A stretch of DNA of 64,000 nucleotides from Macrosoma leucophasiata (lineage: Eukaryota > Arthropoda > Insecta > Lepidoptera > Hedylidae), in NCBI GenBank assembly GCA_036365455.1, contig JAWQUS010000008.1, forward strand, positions 21,931,501 through 21,995,500. The letters are read 5' to 3'. This document shows, piece by piece, positions 55,701 to 56,204 of the stretch (positions within the stretch are counted from its first letter, which is position 1; every line of letters begins with the position of its first letter). The notes beneath the pieces were generated by a model. It had not been told where the DNA came from. It saw only the letters and a program-made list of their open reading frames with translations, and did not search any database. The translations under genes and the position numbers were made by a program.

Positions 55701-55792
55701 TGGGTGCAAGCCAGTGCGCCAACCGACCACCCGCCGTGTTCTCCGCGCCGGCAACGAAGTCAGCCAGAAACTGCCGCTCGGTTGACACGCTT
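7586..55792 (-). CDS. hiw: highwire / MYCBP2 (PHR) E3 ubiquitin ligase, C-terminal ~2,083 residues in 40 exons
   Basis: Highwire/MYCBP2/Phr1/RPM-1 is a giant neuronal E3 ligase that limits synapse growth and promotes axon degeneration by ubiquitinating targets such as the DLK/Wallenda kinase and NMNAT (established). I joined 40 minus-strand exons with consistent phases into 2,083 codons plus TAA. Order in window numbering: filamin-like repeat (~115-190), acidic/low-complexity linker (~310-460), [12 protein letters not shown] and [10 protein letters not shown] blocks, PVLAF helical region (~940-1045), DOC/APC10 (~1121-1280), [12 protein letters not shown] helical block (~1448-1515), B-box-like zinc module (~1655-1700), RING (1836-1886), tandem-cysteine domain (1955-2083). 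All introns are GT-AG except one GC-AG. The first exon opens inside a codon, and the N-terminal RCC1/PHR half of this ~4,600-5,200-residue family is missing from the window. Confidence 0.95.
7969..8077 (-). CDS. hiw: hiw exon w39, downstream catalytic Cys (2008-2044)
   Basis: [21 protein letters not shown]2013-F2014 align with human C4572-F4573, the second cysteine of the relay, and H2024 with H4583. Too short to show as an ORF; found by homology. Confidence 0.97.
8348..8592 (+). repeat. SINE-like repeat A, copy in hiw intron
   Basis: Starts GGTGGTAGAGTTCCAGTG and ends near the GGCTGCAGTCATC...GCATGCTTG-type tail. About a dozen copies occur in this window in both orientations. No clear Pol III boxes, so the class is uncertain. 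Confidence 0.75.
9295..9435. mobile_element. Foldback MITE (family E), copy 1
   Basis: Arms TTAGCCTGGGTTGCGCCAAG and its imperfect inverse, ending GCAACCCCAGACTT. Related copies at 33318-33426 and 45038-45193. Mariner 1 begins exactly at its right tip. Confidence 0.75.
9438..10701 (+). mobile_element. Mariner 1 (cecropia-type), defective
   Basis: Terminal repeats AGGTTGGGGAAAAAGTC and the inverse ending TTTTTCCCCAACCT, about 1.26 kb, lying in the hiw intron between w38 and w39 on the opposite strand. Left side shows TA; the right flank does not give a clean TA duplication. Confidence 0.93.
9618..10626 (+). pseudogene. Mariner 1 transposase pseudogene
   Basis: Begins MSESNEE at 9618. Broken by TAA at 9687-9689, 10290-10292 and 10386-10388 and by a ~17-bp deletion near 10521. 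It retains the helix-turn-helix region, the WVPHEL motif and the D,D34D triad regions ([26 protein letters not shown]). Confidence 0.93.
10825..10983 (-). CDS. hiw: hiw exon w38, tandem-cysteine domain, upstream catalytic Cys (1955-2007)
   Basis: [42 protein letters not shown]1963 in ARCEAE aligns with human C4520, which accepts ubiquitin from the E2, and E1975 aligns with E4534. Confidence 0.98.
11337..11537 (-). CDS. hiw: hiw exon w37, post-RING linker helix (1888-1954)
   Basis: [45 protein letters not shown]. Carries the '[10 protein letters not shown]' motif of PHR ligases, leading into the tandem-cysteine domain. Confidence 0.98.
11606..11842. mobile_element. hAT-type MITE (family C), decayed copy 3
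   Basis: Left part AGAGCAACACGGCC, internal GATGCAAAACAGT and TTGTACTTTGACAGAGG, right end CCGGTGGCCCGTGTTGC. No clear target duplication remains. Confidence 0.75.
11927..12034 (-). CDS. hiw: hiw exon w36, RING-H2 core (1852-1887)
   Basis: [34 protein letters not shown]1854, H1856, H1859, C1862 and CPIC 1883/1886 complete the RING that recruits the E2~ubiquitin. Phase 0/0. Confidence 0.98.
12105..12198 (+). repeat. Copia 5' LTR
   Basis: 94 bp, starts TGTTGAAATAG and ends TTTCAATA; identical to the 3' copy. Confidence 0.95.
12199..12213 (+). promoter_or_regulatory. Copia primer-binding site (tRNA-iMet half-molecule)
   Basis: GGTTATGGGCCCAG directly after the LTR is complementary to the anticodon-stem region of initiator tRNA-Met, the half-tRNA primer used by copia-like elements. 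Confidence 0.85.
12285..16151 (+). CDS. Copia gag-pol polyprotein, uninterrupted
   Basis: The first ATG is at 12285, giving 1,288 residues; the open frame extends slightly upstream without ATG. Order visible: Gag (UBN2-like, 1-220), CCHC knuckle [14 protein letters not shown] (~223), aspartic protease [10 protein letters not shown] (~261), integrase HHCC (MWHRRLGHI...CEVC) and catalytic D (HSDLCG), D (RTDNGGEF), E (TPEQNG), reverse transcriptase with FLNG and FVDD, RNase H with [14 protein letters not shown] and DNQGA. No frameshift separates gag and pol. All catalytic motifs are present, so it may be competent. Confidence 0.96.
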   Translation: MSSSSYIVNVPKLKGRENYDDWAFAVKNFMVLEGIDLDNISPDLSKIEQAKAKAKLIMTVDPSLYVHIKTENTVNALWKKLKQLFDDTGFTRKINLLRSLISIRLENCESMTSYVSQVVETAQRLQGTGFEISEEWVASLLLAGLPEKFAPMIMAIEHSGLAISADVIKTKLLDMTSDVGSTGNGTETAFWSNRRTKSGNTVHSKQTSKSNHQMSSGSKQIKCYRCKKIGHFKNQCPEFKVKEAGAFSVAFLQGEFSTDDWYIDSGASAHMTANRESLLQIRKHEIRQIVVANQTSMPVLCAGDTRITTCVNTNQFDIRVKNVLYIPNLTTNLLSVSQLISNGNTVSFEKNCCNIRNKQNKLIGVASLNNGVYKLNTAKSEVLAASAVHTLDARMWHRRLGHINSDDLEKMKNGAVEGVSFVDKANIQKSNCEVCCEGKQCRLPFPTGNNRSDTLLEVVHSDLCGPMETKSLGQAKYFLLFIDDASRMSNEYFLKEKNQALQYFKEYKKLVENQTGNKIKILRTDNGGEFCSREMENYLKEKGIVHQKTNPYTPEQNGLCERFNRTIVERAKCLLFEAKLEKHFWAEAVSSAVYLKNRSPASGLGNITPFEKWTGRKPDLSHVRVFGSPVMVHVPKNKRLKWDKKAVKHILVGYPDNIKGYRLYNKETKQITTSRDVTIMEKENSPDTQIVVQEITDTQDSQSVEGETEEERTISDLNDVTYIPETSSLSSLEDSYHTVCEEDEMLSAEEVSEVPSKRKKKQVERYGISNLSFADKQESWDDEITYEEAMKGPDKEMWKQAMEQELTAFEENQAWEFVDIKEADRVVQCKWVFKKKFECDNKVRFRARLVAKGFTQKEGVDYSATYSPVLRYSTLRLLFALSVKLNFKVTHLDVTTAFLNGRLSENVYMQVPPNLKCKENTVLKLNRAIYGLKQSARAWNQKLNDCLLALGYVKSQLEPCLYSKREDKDQIFVTVFVDDFFIFTNSSRMADKLKKDLMSNFKIKDLGKVKNCLGMRIQMYKDGSISLDQEQFVNNILNKFNMLECNGVDTPIENNLKLDKSSNINKQYPYQQLIGSLMYLSVLTRPDISYSVSYLSQFNNCYSAVHWNHAKRILKYLKRTKSYGLLYTKDNSKLEGFVDADWGSNNIDRKSYTGFCFKLSGAVISYECKKQQTVALSSTESEYMAISEACKEAIYLRNLLFEIVGCNYTIILYNDNQGAQKLTENPLFHRRTKHIDIRHHFVREIVANNIVKIIYLSTSEMPADILTKGLSSNKHNQFVKQLGIKSIV
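16262..16355 (+). repeat. Copia 3' LTR
   Basis: 94 bp, no difference from the 5' LTR seen by eye. Confidence 0.95.
16690..16892 (+). repeat. SINE-like repeat A, partial
   Basis: Holds CATAACAACTTAGGTCTCAA and CTATAGGCTGCAGTCATCGC, the 3' two thirds of family A. Confidence 0.6.
16957..17085 (+). repeat. Dispersed lepidopteran-type repeat
   Basis: The GCCTTCC-like start, GGGCTGGCAGCGCGTTGGCA, GGCGACGGTGACCATTTCA and CAGGTGGCCCGTCTGCTTG form a block I recall as widely scattered in moth genomes. It ends about 33 bp before hiw exon w35 donor. Confidence 0.5.
17118..17300 (-). CDS. hiw: hiw exon w35, cysteine-rich linker and start of RING (1791-1851)
   Basis: [20 protein letters not shown] then [10 protein letters not shown]: first CxxC of the RING at 1836/1839. 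Followed by a ~5-kb intron holding the Copia element. Confidence 0.98.
17584..17847 (-). CDS. hiw: hiw exon w34 (1703-1790)
   Basis: [64 protein letters not shown]. Cysteine pairs suggest further zinc binding next to the B-box. Confidence 0.97.
18069..18145 (-). pseudogene. Decayed copy of hiw exon w33
   Basis: Starts with the w33 donor context CACCTGTCTATGATGC, skips most of the exon, then matches GTTCGACACTC.AT.AC.GCGGTG. It lies in the intron directly downstream of w33. Upstream blocks around 18020 and 18181 (CAACGGCCG, TTTGAGTAT) are also duplicated in tandem. Confidence 0.8.
18239..19334 (+). mobile_element. Mariner 2, internally deleted
   Basis: TIRs AGGTTGGGGAAAAAGTC and CTTTTTCCCCAACCT with TA at 18237-18238 and 19335-19336. 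Very similar to mariner 1 along its length but with two internal deletions. Confidence 0.93.
18415..19257 (+). pseudogene. Mariner 2 transposase, open frame with two in-frame deletions
   Basis: A 280-residue frame beginning MSESNEE. Relative to mariner 1 it lacks 144 nt (48 codons: second helix-turn-helix and WVPHEL linker) and 39 nt (13 codons: the CVWWDWKG stretch), both at short microhomologies and both in frame. The three catalytic-aspartate motifs remain, but loss of the linker and core strand should abolish activity. Confidence 0.92.
20116..23067 (-). CDS. Jockey ORF2: endonuclease and reverse transcriptase, intact
   Basis: 983 residues without interruption. APE-type endonuclease: NANG (~24), QET with E51, GDLNAKH (~150), SDHRP (~226). 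Reverse transcriptase: [42 protein letters not shown] and YADD near residue 715. It ends in the usual jockey C-terminal extension. ATG at 23067 follows the ORF1 stop by seven bases. Confidence 0.96.
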   Translation of the reverse strand: MNIRPLTNLSSRIKPYSLRIGFFNANGMSGLRDELGEFLRDKNIDVFLIQETFLKPARRNPSLANYRLVRNDRTDGAFGGTLIYYKRTLHCTPLSPPDDLENIEVSVCLLAMTGHQPITIVSAYLSPQRDLLVGDLDRLFKLGDSVIVAGDLNAKHIMWSCNSSNARGTVLERYLDRAPIDILVPLEPTHYCYDDNMGRPDILDLALVKNVNLRLHSIRVLHELDSDHRPVIIEFIPHSGPTDTGRSDIPMRVVTDWSQVRSKLAATTSADLDSIPSLIETTDEVNSAILTLTNHVQSVVDGCSEEKPATVPSHAVIPEHVREIVRERNATTRAYYSAPTADRKSTMRYWQRQAKKCKVEVYNDRWEQKLTDLDPSHTEYWRLFKCFKSPNEASMPPLIRPNQPPAFDDFEKSECLASELEIQCSPSTMPIAADHLDKINLEVESRNARPPTPPRETGPIPDTPVDENANGNSENNDDPLRPVTVAEVTDLIKRLKVRKAPGADGISNRTVRNFPPLLIALLAAILNAAFKNSMFPPAWKEATIIGFKKPGKPSNQASSYRPISLLSSLSKLYERVVYARLLDFTRVRHLIPDEQFGFRARHSCVHQVHRITEHILSKFDRKIMTGALFFDIAKAFDRVWHNGLLYKLYTLGVPTQIVHIIRDFLSDRGFRYRVEGTLSNRHTITAGVPQGSVLSPLLFTLYTSDIPVRHGVQVAMYADDTAIYVSGRKPEIIRKALQAAAKDLESWFRRWRIEVNPSKSAAILFIRDRAPRPNVAPVLMFDEPIPWTDKIKYLGVTLDRHLSFAAHVKAARAKAAFVLSQLHCLLNKKSKLSARNKLRAYTSCIRPILCYASPVFAHAKKTILRKLQTLQNRFLRRAVGAPWYVRNKNLHIDANLPTIRQFMKRASARYFDRASHHPNPLVRAAAIYTPFDRDKRRRPRHVLKDPDDETTLAIAAMNNRLQNHTAQTANNTTRRRVSRRARP
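23075..23266 (-). pseudogene. Jockey ORF1 (Gag-like), C-terminal remnant
   Basis: An open frame from the truncation point reads [20 protein letters not shown], then [20 protein letters not shown], and stops at TAA 23077-23075. Only about 63 residues are kept; the nucleic-acid-binding part is absent. Confidence 0.85.
23505..23830 (+). repeat. tRNA-derived SINE
   Basis: Pol III promoter-like boxes: TTAGCCCAACGGT (A) near 23509 and GGGTTCGATCTCC (B) at 23551. The downstream body GGTCCCGCGCC...GGGACTTTGCG has no coding capacity. Confidence 0.75.
24235..24418 (-). CDS. hiw: hiw exon w33, B-box-like zinc module (1641-1702)
   Basis: [40 protein letters not shown]: the CxNHDD...CxxC...CxxCDxFLH...H pattern of PHR proteins. 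A decayed copy lies at 18069-18145, in the same intron as a mariner and the Jockey LINE. Confidence 0.96.
25078..25250 (-). CDS. hiw: hiw exon w32 (1584-1641)
   Basis: [20 protein letters not shown] then [18 protein letters not shown], the helical block before the B-box. The exon is read in a frame not marked by any long ORF. Confidence 0.94.
25275..25552 (+). repeat. SINE-like repeat A
   Basis: Near full length: GGTGGTAGAGC head, CTTGCCGCTAAATGGTAGTG, GGCTGCAGTCATCACTTAAC, ends in an A run. Confidence 0.8.
25686..25831 (-). repeat. SINE-like repeat A, 3' part
   Basis: Reverse-oriented CCAGAGGTCAAATGG and GATGCGTTGCCACCCCTGAG through CATTACCATCTAACCGG. Confidence 0.7.
25835..26020 (-). repeat. 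tRNA-type SINE body fragment
   Basis: AATTTCCCAGTACCTCGAAG and CCCGGAGTTATCAACAGGCT resemble the body of the SINE at 56205-56350. Confidence 0.5.
26114..26180 (-). pseudogene. Decayed copy of hiw exon w31
   Basis: CTTGGGCTTTATTACAGTCATGAACCAGGGCGC parallels CTTGGGCGTTATTCCCCTCATAAACCAGGGCGC in exon w31 (compare in blocks of ten), only 24 bp past the exon's 3' end. Confidence 0.75.
26204..26408 (-). CDS. hiw: hiw exon w31 (1515-1583)
   Basis: [40 protein letters not shown]; matches 'LGCIAKALTVQLKAKG...WWMKGSTPTQ'. A decayed echo lies at about 26114-26180. Confidence 0.96.
26675..26763 (-). CDS. hiw: hiw exon w30 (1486-1515)
   Basis: [20 protein letters not shown]. Short exon, splits the Arg codon joined to w31. 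Confidence 0.95.
26853..26966 (-). CDS. hiw: hiw exon w29 (1448-1485)
   Basis: [20 protein letters not shown] then [15 protein letters not shown], near-identical in pattern to MYCBP2 'LLSLSGNSIGRI...LLHTASVRVQRQ'. Phase 0/0. Confidence 0.97.
27003..27255 (+). repeat. LINE/Penelope-like 3' fragment
   Basis: Contains CTAGCTGACCCGACAAACTT and CGTTCTCGAGTTTTAGCGAG, blocks I recall from scattered insect retroelement tails; a related head is at 61376. Confidence 0.5.
27250..27385 (-). pseudogene. Tandem truncated copies of hiw exon w28
   Basis: Two head-to-tail units carry the w28 3' end (AACATCTCGAAGCAGTAG), its donor region (AGACTAACCAGTGACAAC) and flanking intron (CTACACAGGCAGTGTACAG). One unit still reads YCFEMLSL with a GTTAGT donor and an upstream TTTAG acceptor, but in a different entry phase from w28. 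Confidence 0.88.
27386..27727 (+). repeat. tRNA-derived SINE with 11-bp target duplication
   Basis: A box TTGGTTCAGTGGT (27399), B box GGGTTCGGTCCCC (27441). Flanked by ACTACACAGGC at 27375-27385 and 27728-27738. It sits inside the w28 echo array. Confidence 0.85.
27754..27915 (-). CDS. hiw: hiw exon w28 (1394-1447)
   Basis: [51 protein letters not shown] tandem array of truncated copies of its 3' end follows at 27250-27385, itself split from the exon by a SINE. Confidence 0.94.
27957..28451. mobile_element. TIR MITE (family B), complete
   Basis: About 495 bp with ends GGGGCTGTTCAAGTATTACG and the inverse CGTAATACTTGAACGGCCCC, G-rich blocks just inside each end, no coding capacity. A CAA flanks both sides (possible 3-bp duplication). 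Confidence 0.8.
28508..28722 (+). repeat. LINE 3' tail with GATTCT repeats
   Basis: Ends AATGAATAAATGAGTTTCTG then GATTCTGATTCTGATTCTG. The same 3' segment in reverse lies at 43020-43234. Confidence 0.7.
28998..29156 (-). CDS. hiw: hiw exon w27 (1341-1393)
   Basis: [43 protein letters not shown]. Phase 0/0. Confidence 0.93.
29288..29556 (+). repeat. RTE/BovB-like LINE 3' end
   Basis: AATGGCAATGGGTAGAGCAC, TACTGGAAGACGAAGCGTAG, CCATCAGTGGACATAAGACA, ATGATGATG: the decayed C-terminal coding end and tail of an RTE-class element. Confidence 0.65.
29559..29810 (-). pseudogene. Two decayed fragments of hiw exon w26
   Basis: AGTGGTCAGCAGTCTGAAC at 29559 and a longer block at 29695-29810 (TGAGTGTATCGCATTCGGTA, GCGAGTATAGTGGATGCAGG, GTCGCGGGCGGTCAGTAGCG) mirror the w26 3' half. 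On the minus strand the second reads [20 protein letters not shown] against [20 protein letters not shown] in an alternative frame of the exon. Confidence 0.87.
29894..30096 (-). CDS. hiw: hiw exon w26, end of DOC region (1273-1340)
   Basis: [44 protein letters not shown]. Extremely GC-rich (AT-poor compared with its introns). Two decayed fragments of its 3' half lie at 29559-29600 and 29695-29810. Confidence 0.93.
30743..30857 (-). CDS. hiw: hiw exon w25, DOC/APC10 continued (1235-1273)
   Basis: [34 protein letters not shown]. Continues the DOC beta-sandwich; splits an Arg codon with w26. Confidence 0.94.
31200..31419. repeat. Perfect palindrome, 99-bp arms, 22-bp spacer, tRNA-like core
   Basis: 31200-31298 is the exact reverse complement of 31321-31419. 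Each arm holds a tRNA-like half: D-arm CTCAATTGGAAGAG, anticodon arm CTGGACTAGATTCCCAG and T-arm GCGAGTTCGAGTCTCGC, but no matching 5' acceptor strand. Lies in the hiw intron between w25 and w24. Confidence 0.93.
31605..31835 (-). CDS. hiw: hiw exon w24, DOC/APC10 domain core (1158-1234)
   Basis: [55 protein letters not shown]: the DOC jelly roll shared with APC10, with the typical 'D.ST.TFWESGD' turn. Phase 0/0. Confidence 0.97.
31836..33317. other. hiw intron DNA, mostly unassigned
   Basis: 31836-32605 is AT-rich with nothing recognised; the SINE at 32606-32970 follows; 32971-33317 is AT-rich with nothing recognised. Confidence 0.5.
32606..32970 (-). repeat. SINE with ATT tail, minus orientation
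   Basis: AATAATAATAATGGCAACCC at the tail, ACCAGCCGCTGGGCCATGCG at the head. It is the inverse of the copy at 57083-57447, about 350 bp. Confidence 0.82.
33318..33426. mobile_element. Foldback MITE (family E), copy 2
   Basis: GGCTGTGTTGCATCAAGATA and right arm TGGTGCAACCCAGCCTA. Confidence 0.7.
33545..33669. repeat. 44-bp tandem repeat, about 2.8 copies
   Basis: Units start GTATCAAATGGACGTTTATA at 33557, 33601 and 33645. The unit contains the terminus of the MITE at 49699-49842 (ACGTTTATAAGTAAGGG). Confidence 0.85.
33732..33840 (-). CDS. hiw: hiw exon w23 (1121-1157)
   Basis: [17 protein letters not shown] then [12 protein letters not shown] chose the acceptor GATAG at 33842-33841 over CTCAG seven bases further on because only it keeps the frame from w22. 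Confidence 0.92.
34040..34110 (-). repeat. Possible Jockey 3' UTR scrap
   Basis: GGCGAGCGCA and CAGCCTAAAA in the same order as the Jockey tail at 19910-19940; short and diverged. Confidence 0.4.
34234..34460 (-). CDS. hiw: hiw exon w22 (1046-1121)
   Basis: [28 protein letters not shown] helical region, [16 protein letters not shown]. Ends two bases into a codon, which fixes the next acceptor. Confidence 0.92.
34698..34829 (-). CDS. hiw: hiw exon w21 (1002-1045)
   Basis: [20 protein letters not shown] then [16 protein letters not shown], equivalent to 'AFNWLLCNVIQTTSLHDILWHFV'. Phase 0/0. Confidence 0.96.
35148..35386 (-). CDS. hiw: hiw exon w20 (922-1001)
   Basis: [54 protein letters not shown]: matches 'HPSPELSRLI...VLAFVIQHHDLEGL' in MYCBP2. 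Confidence 0.95.
35441..35699 (+). repeat. SINE-like repeat A
   Basis: TGGTAGAGTTCCAGTGTCGG head through GCTGCAGTCATCACTTAACA, then TTACATAAAAAA. Confidence 0.78.
35905..36175 (-). pseudogene. Two tandem decayed copies of hiw exon w19
   Basis: Copy at 36020-36175 (GCGAGTGGTGGTG, TTTCGGCGGGAAGGCGCACG, CGGCGAAGAAG, CATCGACACCGATCG) and copy at 35905-36010 (GCGAGAGTGTGTTGGCGGCA, GTCTCGGCGGGGGCCGCAC, CCCATCGATACTGACG) mirror exon w19 in order and spacing. Confidence 0.87.
36208..36352 (-). CDS. hiw: hiw exon w19 (874-922)
   Basis: [20 protein letters not shown] then [20 protein letters not shown]. The RSVS motif matches the 'QRSYSVV' phospho-linker. Two decayed copies follow at 36020-36175 and 35905-36010. 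Confidence 0.88.
36961..37142 (-). CDS. hiw: hiw exon w18 (813-873)
   Basis: [46 protein letters not shown]. Proline/serine-rich; joins w17 by a split Glu codon. Confidence 0.88.
37790..37880 (-). repeat. Jockey 3' tail fragment
   Basis: Short T run then CGAGACGGC-type block (TTGAGACGGCACTAGTCTAC, TCGGCGAGCG) equal to the Jockey 3' end at 19862-19940. A severely 5'-truncated insertion beside the w17 donor. Confidence 0.8.
37906..38094 (-). CDS. hiw: hiw exon w17 (750-813)
   Basis: [20 protein letters not shown] (compare 'STWYLVCDRCREKY') then [21 protein letters not shown] Jockey LINE tail fragment ends about 25 bp past its donor. Confidence 0.93.
38428..38670 (+). repeat. SINE-like repeat A
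   Basis: CGCTCGAAGGCGTAGGCACC, TCTCAGGGGTGGCAAC, GGCTGCAGTCATCTCTTAAC. Confidence 0.72.
39014..39066 (-). pseudogene. Partial copy of hiw exon w16 3' end
   Basis: AGTACATACTGGCGGCTAAA, GCAGCGGTATAGTGTAAGGT, GTCTGTGGGATAGTA repeat the w16 donor and last ~45 nt immediately next to the exon. Confidence 0.8.
39077..39238 (-). CDS. hiw: hiw exon w16, CxxC...HxxxxH zinc module (696-750)
   Basis: [20 protein letters not shown] and HPGCG: C2H2-like pattern equal to 'CELCGESHPYPVTYHMRQAHPGCG' of MYCBP2. A partial echo of its 3' end is at about 39014-39066. Confidence 0.94.
39706..40776 (+). pseudogene. RTE reverse transcriptase, C-terminal part, open frame
   Basis: The ~355 residues encoded inside the element are uninterrupted: [25 protein letters not shown], then the C-terminal RTE domain [46 protein letters not shown]. 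The endonuclease and first RT blocks are missing. The ORF opens upstream in host DNA without a meaningful start. Confidence 0.92.
39706..40796 (+). mobile_element. RTE-type LINE, 5'-truncated, ending in (ACAT)n
   Basis: Flanked by the 14-bp duplication ACATCTCAAGAGTC (39692-39705 and 40797-40810). Its 3' end is an ACAT microsatellite. Inserted antisense in the hiw intron between w15 and w16. Confidence 0.93.
40944..41065 (-). CDS. hiw: hiw exon w15 (655-696)
   Basis: [20 protein letters not shown] then [18 protein letters not shown]. Basic/serine linker; canonical splice sites and matching phases. Confidence 0.83.
41163..41621. mobile_element. Large foldback element, ~190-bp arms
   Basis: Left arm starts ATCCAACAAAAAATATTGCA; the right arm inverse starts ATCCAACAAGAAATAATGCA. 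Shared inner blocks include CCATTTTGATCAAGTTTTGA, AGCGTGCAGCAGAGATAACG. Arms differ at many positions, so it is not recent. Confidence 0.85.
41757..41977 (-). repeat. SINE-like repeat A
   Basis: GGCAAACAAGCGTGCAGTTC, AAACCAGAGGTCCAAATG, TAGATTAGGTAATGGTG. Confidence 0.75.
41991..42070 (-). pseudogene. Decayed copy of hiw exon w14
   Basis: GAGAGTTGTCTTTAGCGTCG, TGAGGTACATCCCAAAAGGC, CACAGCGCGAGG parallel w14 GTGAGTTCTTTAGCATCGTA, GAGAGCATCCCACAAGGCAA, CGAAGCGCGGG. About 50 bp past the exon. Confidence 0.82.
42123..42234 (-). CDS. hiw: hiw exon w14 (618-655)
   Basis: [20 protein letters not shown], a helix conserved before the zinc region. An echo of this exon lies at about 41991-42070. Confidence 0.92.
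42571..42708 (-). CDS. hiw: hiw exon w13 (572-618)
   Basis: [20 protein letters not shown], then [18 protein letters not shown]. Donor GTAATT overlaps the end of the coding run. Confidence 0.9.
42742..43003 (-). repeat. SINE-like repeat A, well preserved
   Basis: GTTCACATTGATGTTAAGTG through CGAGCTCCGTCACTGGAGCT, CTACCA. Ends in a short palindrome GAGCTCC...GGAGCTC. Confidence 0.82.
43020..43234 (-). repeat. LINE 3' tail, inverse of 28508-28722
   Basis: TATCAGAATCAGAAACTCAT, TAGGGTGACAGGCACCTC, CAATTGATATACATGTCAAA. Confidence 0.72.
43342..43488 (-). CDS. hiw: hiw exon w12 (523-572)
   Basis: [20 protein letters not shown] then RHSVEVSNA completes the w11 block. GC-rich; splits Gly codons on both sides. 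Confidence 0.95.
43680..43830. repeat. Repeat shared with 56690-57055
   Basis: GGCGGTAGTAAATATAACAA and GTGACGATTATAGCATATTC recur there in the same order. Confidence 0.55.
44162..44354 (-). CDS. hiw: hiw exon w11 (459-523)
   Basis: Basic, proline-rich start, then [20 protein letters not shown], a diagnostic MYCBP2 block ('AECARAVFASFLWHEGIVHDA'). Confidence 0.95.
44411..44982. mobile_element. TIR element with ~130-bp arms
   Basis: Left CAGTGCAGAATCA, AGATATGCTGCAAACCTAAT, ATCCACTAGGTTGCCTATC; the right side repeats these inverted (GATAGGCAACCTAGTGGAT, TTAGGTTTGCAGCATATCT, TGATTCTGCAGTG). ~300 bp non-coding centre. Confidence 0.82.
45038..45193. mobile_element. Foldback MITE (family E), copy 3
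   Basis: TTAGGCTAGGTTGCACCAC and right end GGTGCAACCCAGGCTTA, with inner CACATCCTTCTCTAAC and GTTAGAGAAGGATGTG. Confidence 0.82.
45263..45379 (-). CDS. hiw: hiw exon w10 (420-458)
   Basis: [20 protein letters not shown], serine-rich end. Phase 0/0 with canonical sites. Confidence 0.83.
45970..46063 (-). CDS. hiw: hiw exon w9 (388-419), followed by a GC-AG intron
   Basis: [19 protein letters not shown] then [11 protein letters not shown]. The donor is GCAAGT at 45969-45964, the usual consensus for the rare GC-AG class. The nearby GT four bases on would shift the frame, so GC-AG is preferred. Confidence 0.83.
46457..46539 (-). CDS. hiw: hiw exon w8 (361-388)
   Basis: [20 protein letters not shown]; strong pyrimidine tract and CAG acceptor, GTAAAC donor, phase 0/2. 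Confidence 0.78.
47034..47092 (-). CDS. hiw: hiw exon w7 (341-360)
   Basis: Tiny 59-nt exon, [19 protein letters not shown], with canonical sites and correct phase on both sides. Confidence 0.78.
47453..47694. mobile_element. hAT-type MITE (family C), copy 4
   Basis: CATAGAGCAACACGGGCCAC to CCGGTGGCCCGTGTTGTTC, TGTG. The 8-bp flanks CTCGTGAA and CTCGTTAA match at 7 of 8 positions. Confidence 0.85.
48055..48097. mobile_element. Solo terminal repeat of family C MITE
   Basis: CGGTCCGCCGCGGCCGGTGG then CCCGTGTTTCTCTATG; no partner nearby. Confidence 0.7.
48507..48603 (-). CDS. hiw: hiw exon w6 (309-341)
   Basis: Acidic, cysteine-containing linker [15 protein letters not shown] to NEDDEGSAN; donor splits the Asp codon shared with w7. 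Support comes from splice sites, phase and position. Confidence 0.8.
49320..49475 (-). CDS. hiw: hiw exon w5 (257-308)
   Basis: [25 protein letters not shown] and LLVPVSP continue the same domain (compare 'DDGVWLRLND' and 'AWCLSFNQHLGKSLLVPVD' in the vertebrate protein). Phase 0/0. Confidence 0.92.
49699..49842. mobile_element. Short TIR MITE (family F)
   Basis: Ends CCCTTATTCATAAACGTA and TACGTTTATGAATAAGGG, about 140 bp. Confidence 0.8.
50000..50092 (-). repeat. RTE 3' end fragment
   Basis: AAGGTAGGCAGAGAGTGTGG and CGCCAGATATCCCGGTCC match the inverse of the RTE C-terminal coding end at 40725. Confidence 0.7.
50360..50557 (-). CDS. hiw: hiw exon w4 (191-256)
   Basis: [20 protein letters not shown] then LAYVEE. 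Matches the SH3-like 'GLRIRSHPSLQ' region of MYCBP2. Very GC-rich; phase 0/0. Confidence 0.9.
50662..50921 (-). repeat. SINE-like repeat A
   Basis: GGCAAACAAGC head to CCGCGAGCTCCGTCACTGGA, near full length. Confidence 0.8.
51440..51482 (-). pseudogene. Fragmentary copy of hiw exon w3
   Basis: ACTAACACTCGCTCCACCCG, CACGTAGTCAATAATCGCGA parallel w3 ACTAATACTCGCTCAACCGG, CATATAGTCACTGCTCGCGA, 56 bp past the exon end. Confidence 0.75.
51538..51735 (-). CDS. hiw: hiw exon w3, filamin-like repeat (125-190)
   Basis: [14 protein letters not shown], then [21 protein letters not shown]: the Ig/filamin fold signature of PHR proteins. Phase 0/0. A 42-bp echo of the exon lies at about 51440-51482. Confidence 0.92.
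51870..51992 (-). repeat. SINE-like repeat A, 5' part
   Basis: GTATATTTGGTAGTCCGGTG, CCTACGCCAGCGAGCTCC. Confidence 0.65.
52863..53000 (-). repeat. SINE-like repeat A, decayed
   Basis: GTGGCAAACAAGCACACAGT, GGAGATGCGTTACCACTCC. Confidence 0.6.
53152..53245 (+). repeat. RTE 3' end fragment
   Basis: GATATCTGGCGCTCCATACT, CTCTGCTTACCCCGTAAGGG, GATACATACATT. Confidence 0.72.
53369..53512 (-). CDS. hiw: hiw exon w2 (residues 77-124)
   Basis: 48 codons, [15 protein letters not shown] through [10 protein letters not shown], leading into the filamin repeat. Phase 0 on both sides; donor GTATG. Confidence 0.88.
53513..55061. other. Long hiw intron, mostly unassigned
   Basis: AT-rich DNA between w2 and the w1 echo. 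A short stretch near 54530-54600 (CATCATTTCAGCC, ACTGCTGGACAAAATC) looks like an old RTE tail. No exon seen. Confidence 0.5.
55062..55265 (-). pseudogene. Decayed copy of hiw exon w1
   Basis: About 200 bp: AGTGTCCCCGTAATGG, TATAATAGGCAGCAGCATG, GCGTCCTGGGTGCCTTC, GGCTCGACGCACTTCATG, TGTGCCAACCGGC and GTCGACACGG occur in the order of exon w1. The donor AC is changed to AG, and indels break the frame. 300 bp downstream of the real exon. Confidence 0.9.
55564..55792 (-). CDS. hiw: hiw exon w1 (residues 1-76)
   Basis: Reads [28 protein letters not shown] in two steps, then [17 protein letters not shown], the segment before the filamin-like repeat in MYCBP2. Acceptor at 55794-55793, donor at 55563-55562. 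It starts with one base of a split codon, so an upstream exon must exist. A decayed copy lies at 55062-55265. Confidence 0.92.
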
Positions 55793-56204
55793 CTGTTGAA
55801 CAAACGTATTTGATTATCAATTAAAAACTATAGGTATTTATTAGTAGTAGAGCTAATCATGAAGAATCAAACCAATTAATGCAATTTAGAGCATTGATAT
55901 CTACTTATGCCTATTTAAAATAAATTGCAGAGTTTAAAAAAACATATTAAATGAGAATTAGCAAATATTTGAAAGATCGAATGGCAGGTAGCGACGGCTT
56001 TGTGTATGTGTGTACCTATCACTTTTATTCTTTGTTTACTTTGTAGCTGAGCATGAATCAAAGTCAAGAGTTCCATCTGTTGATAAATTAAGCGCCATCT
56101 TTCATTTTGAATTCGTATAGTTATAACGGATCGGTATATCTCTGAACCCCTAACCACCGGCAGCTAAGACCTCGGTGCGGTTCATAAAATATTACGGCCA
56201 TATT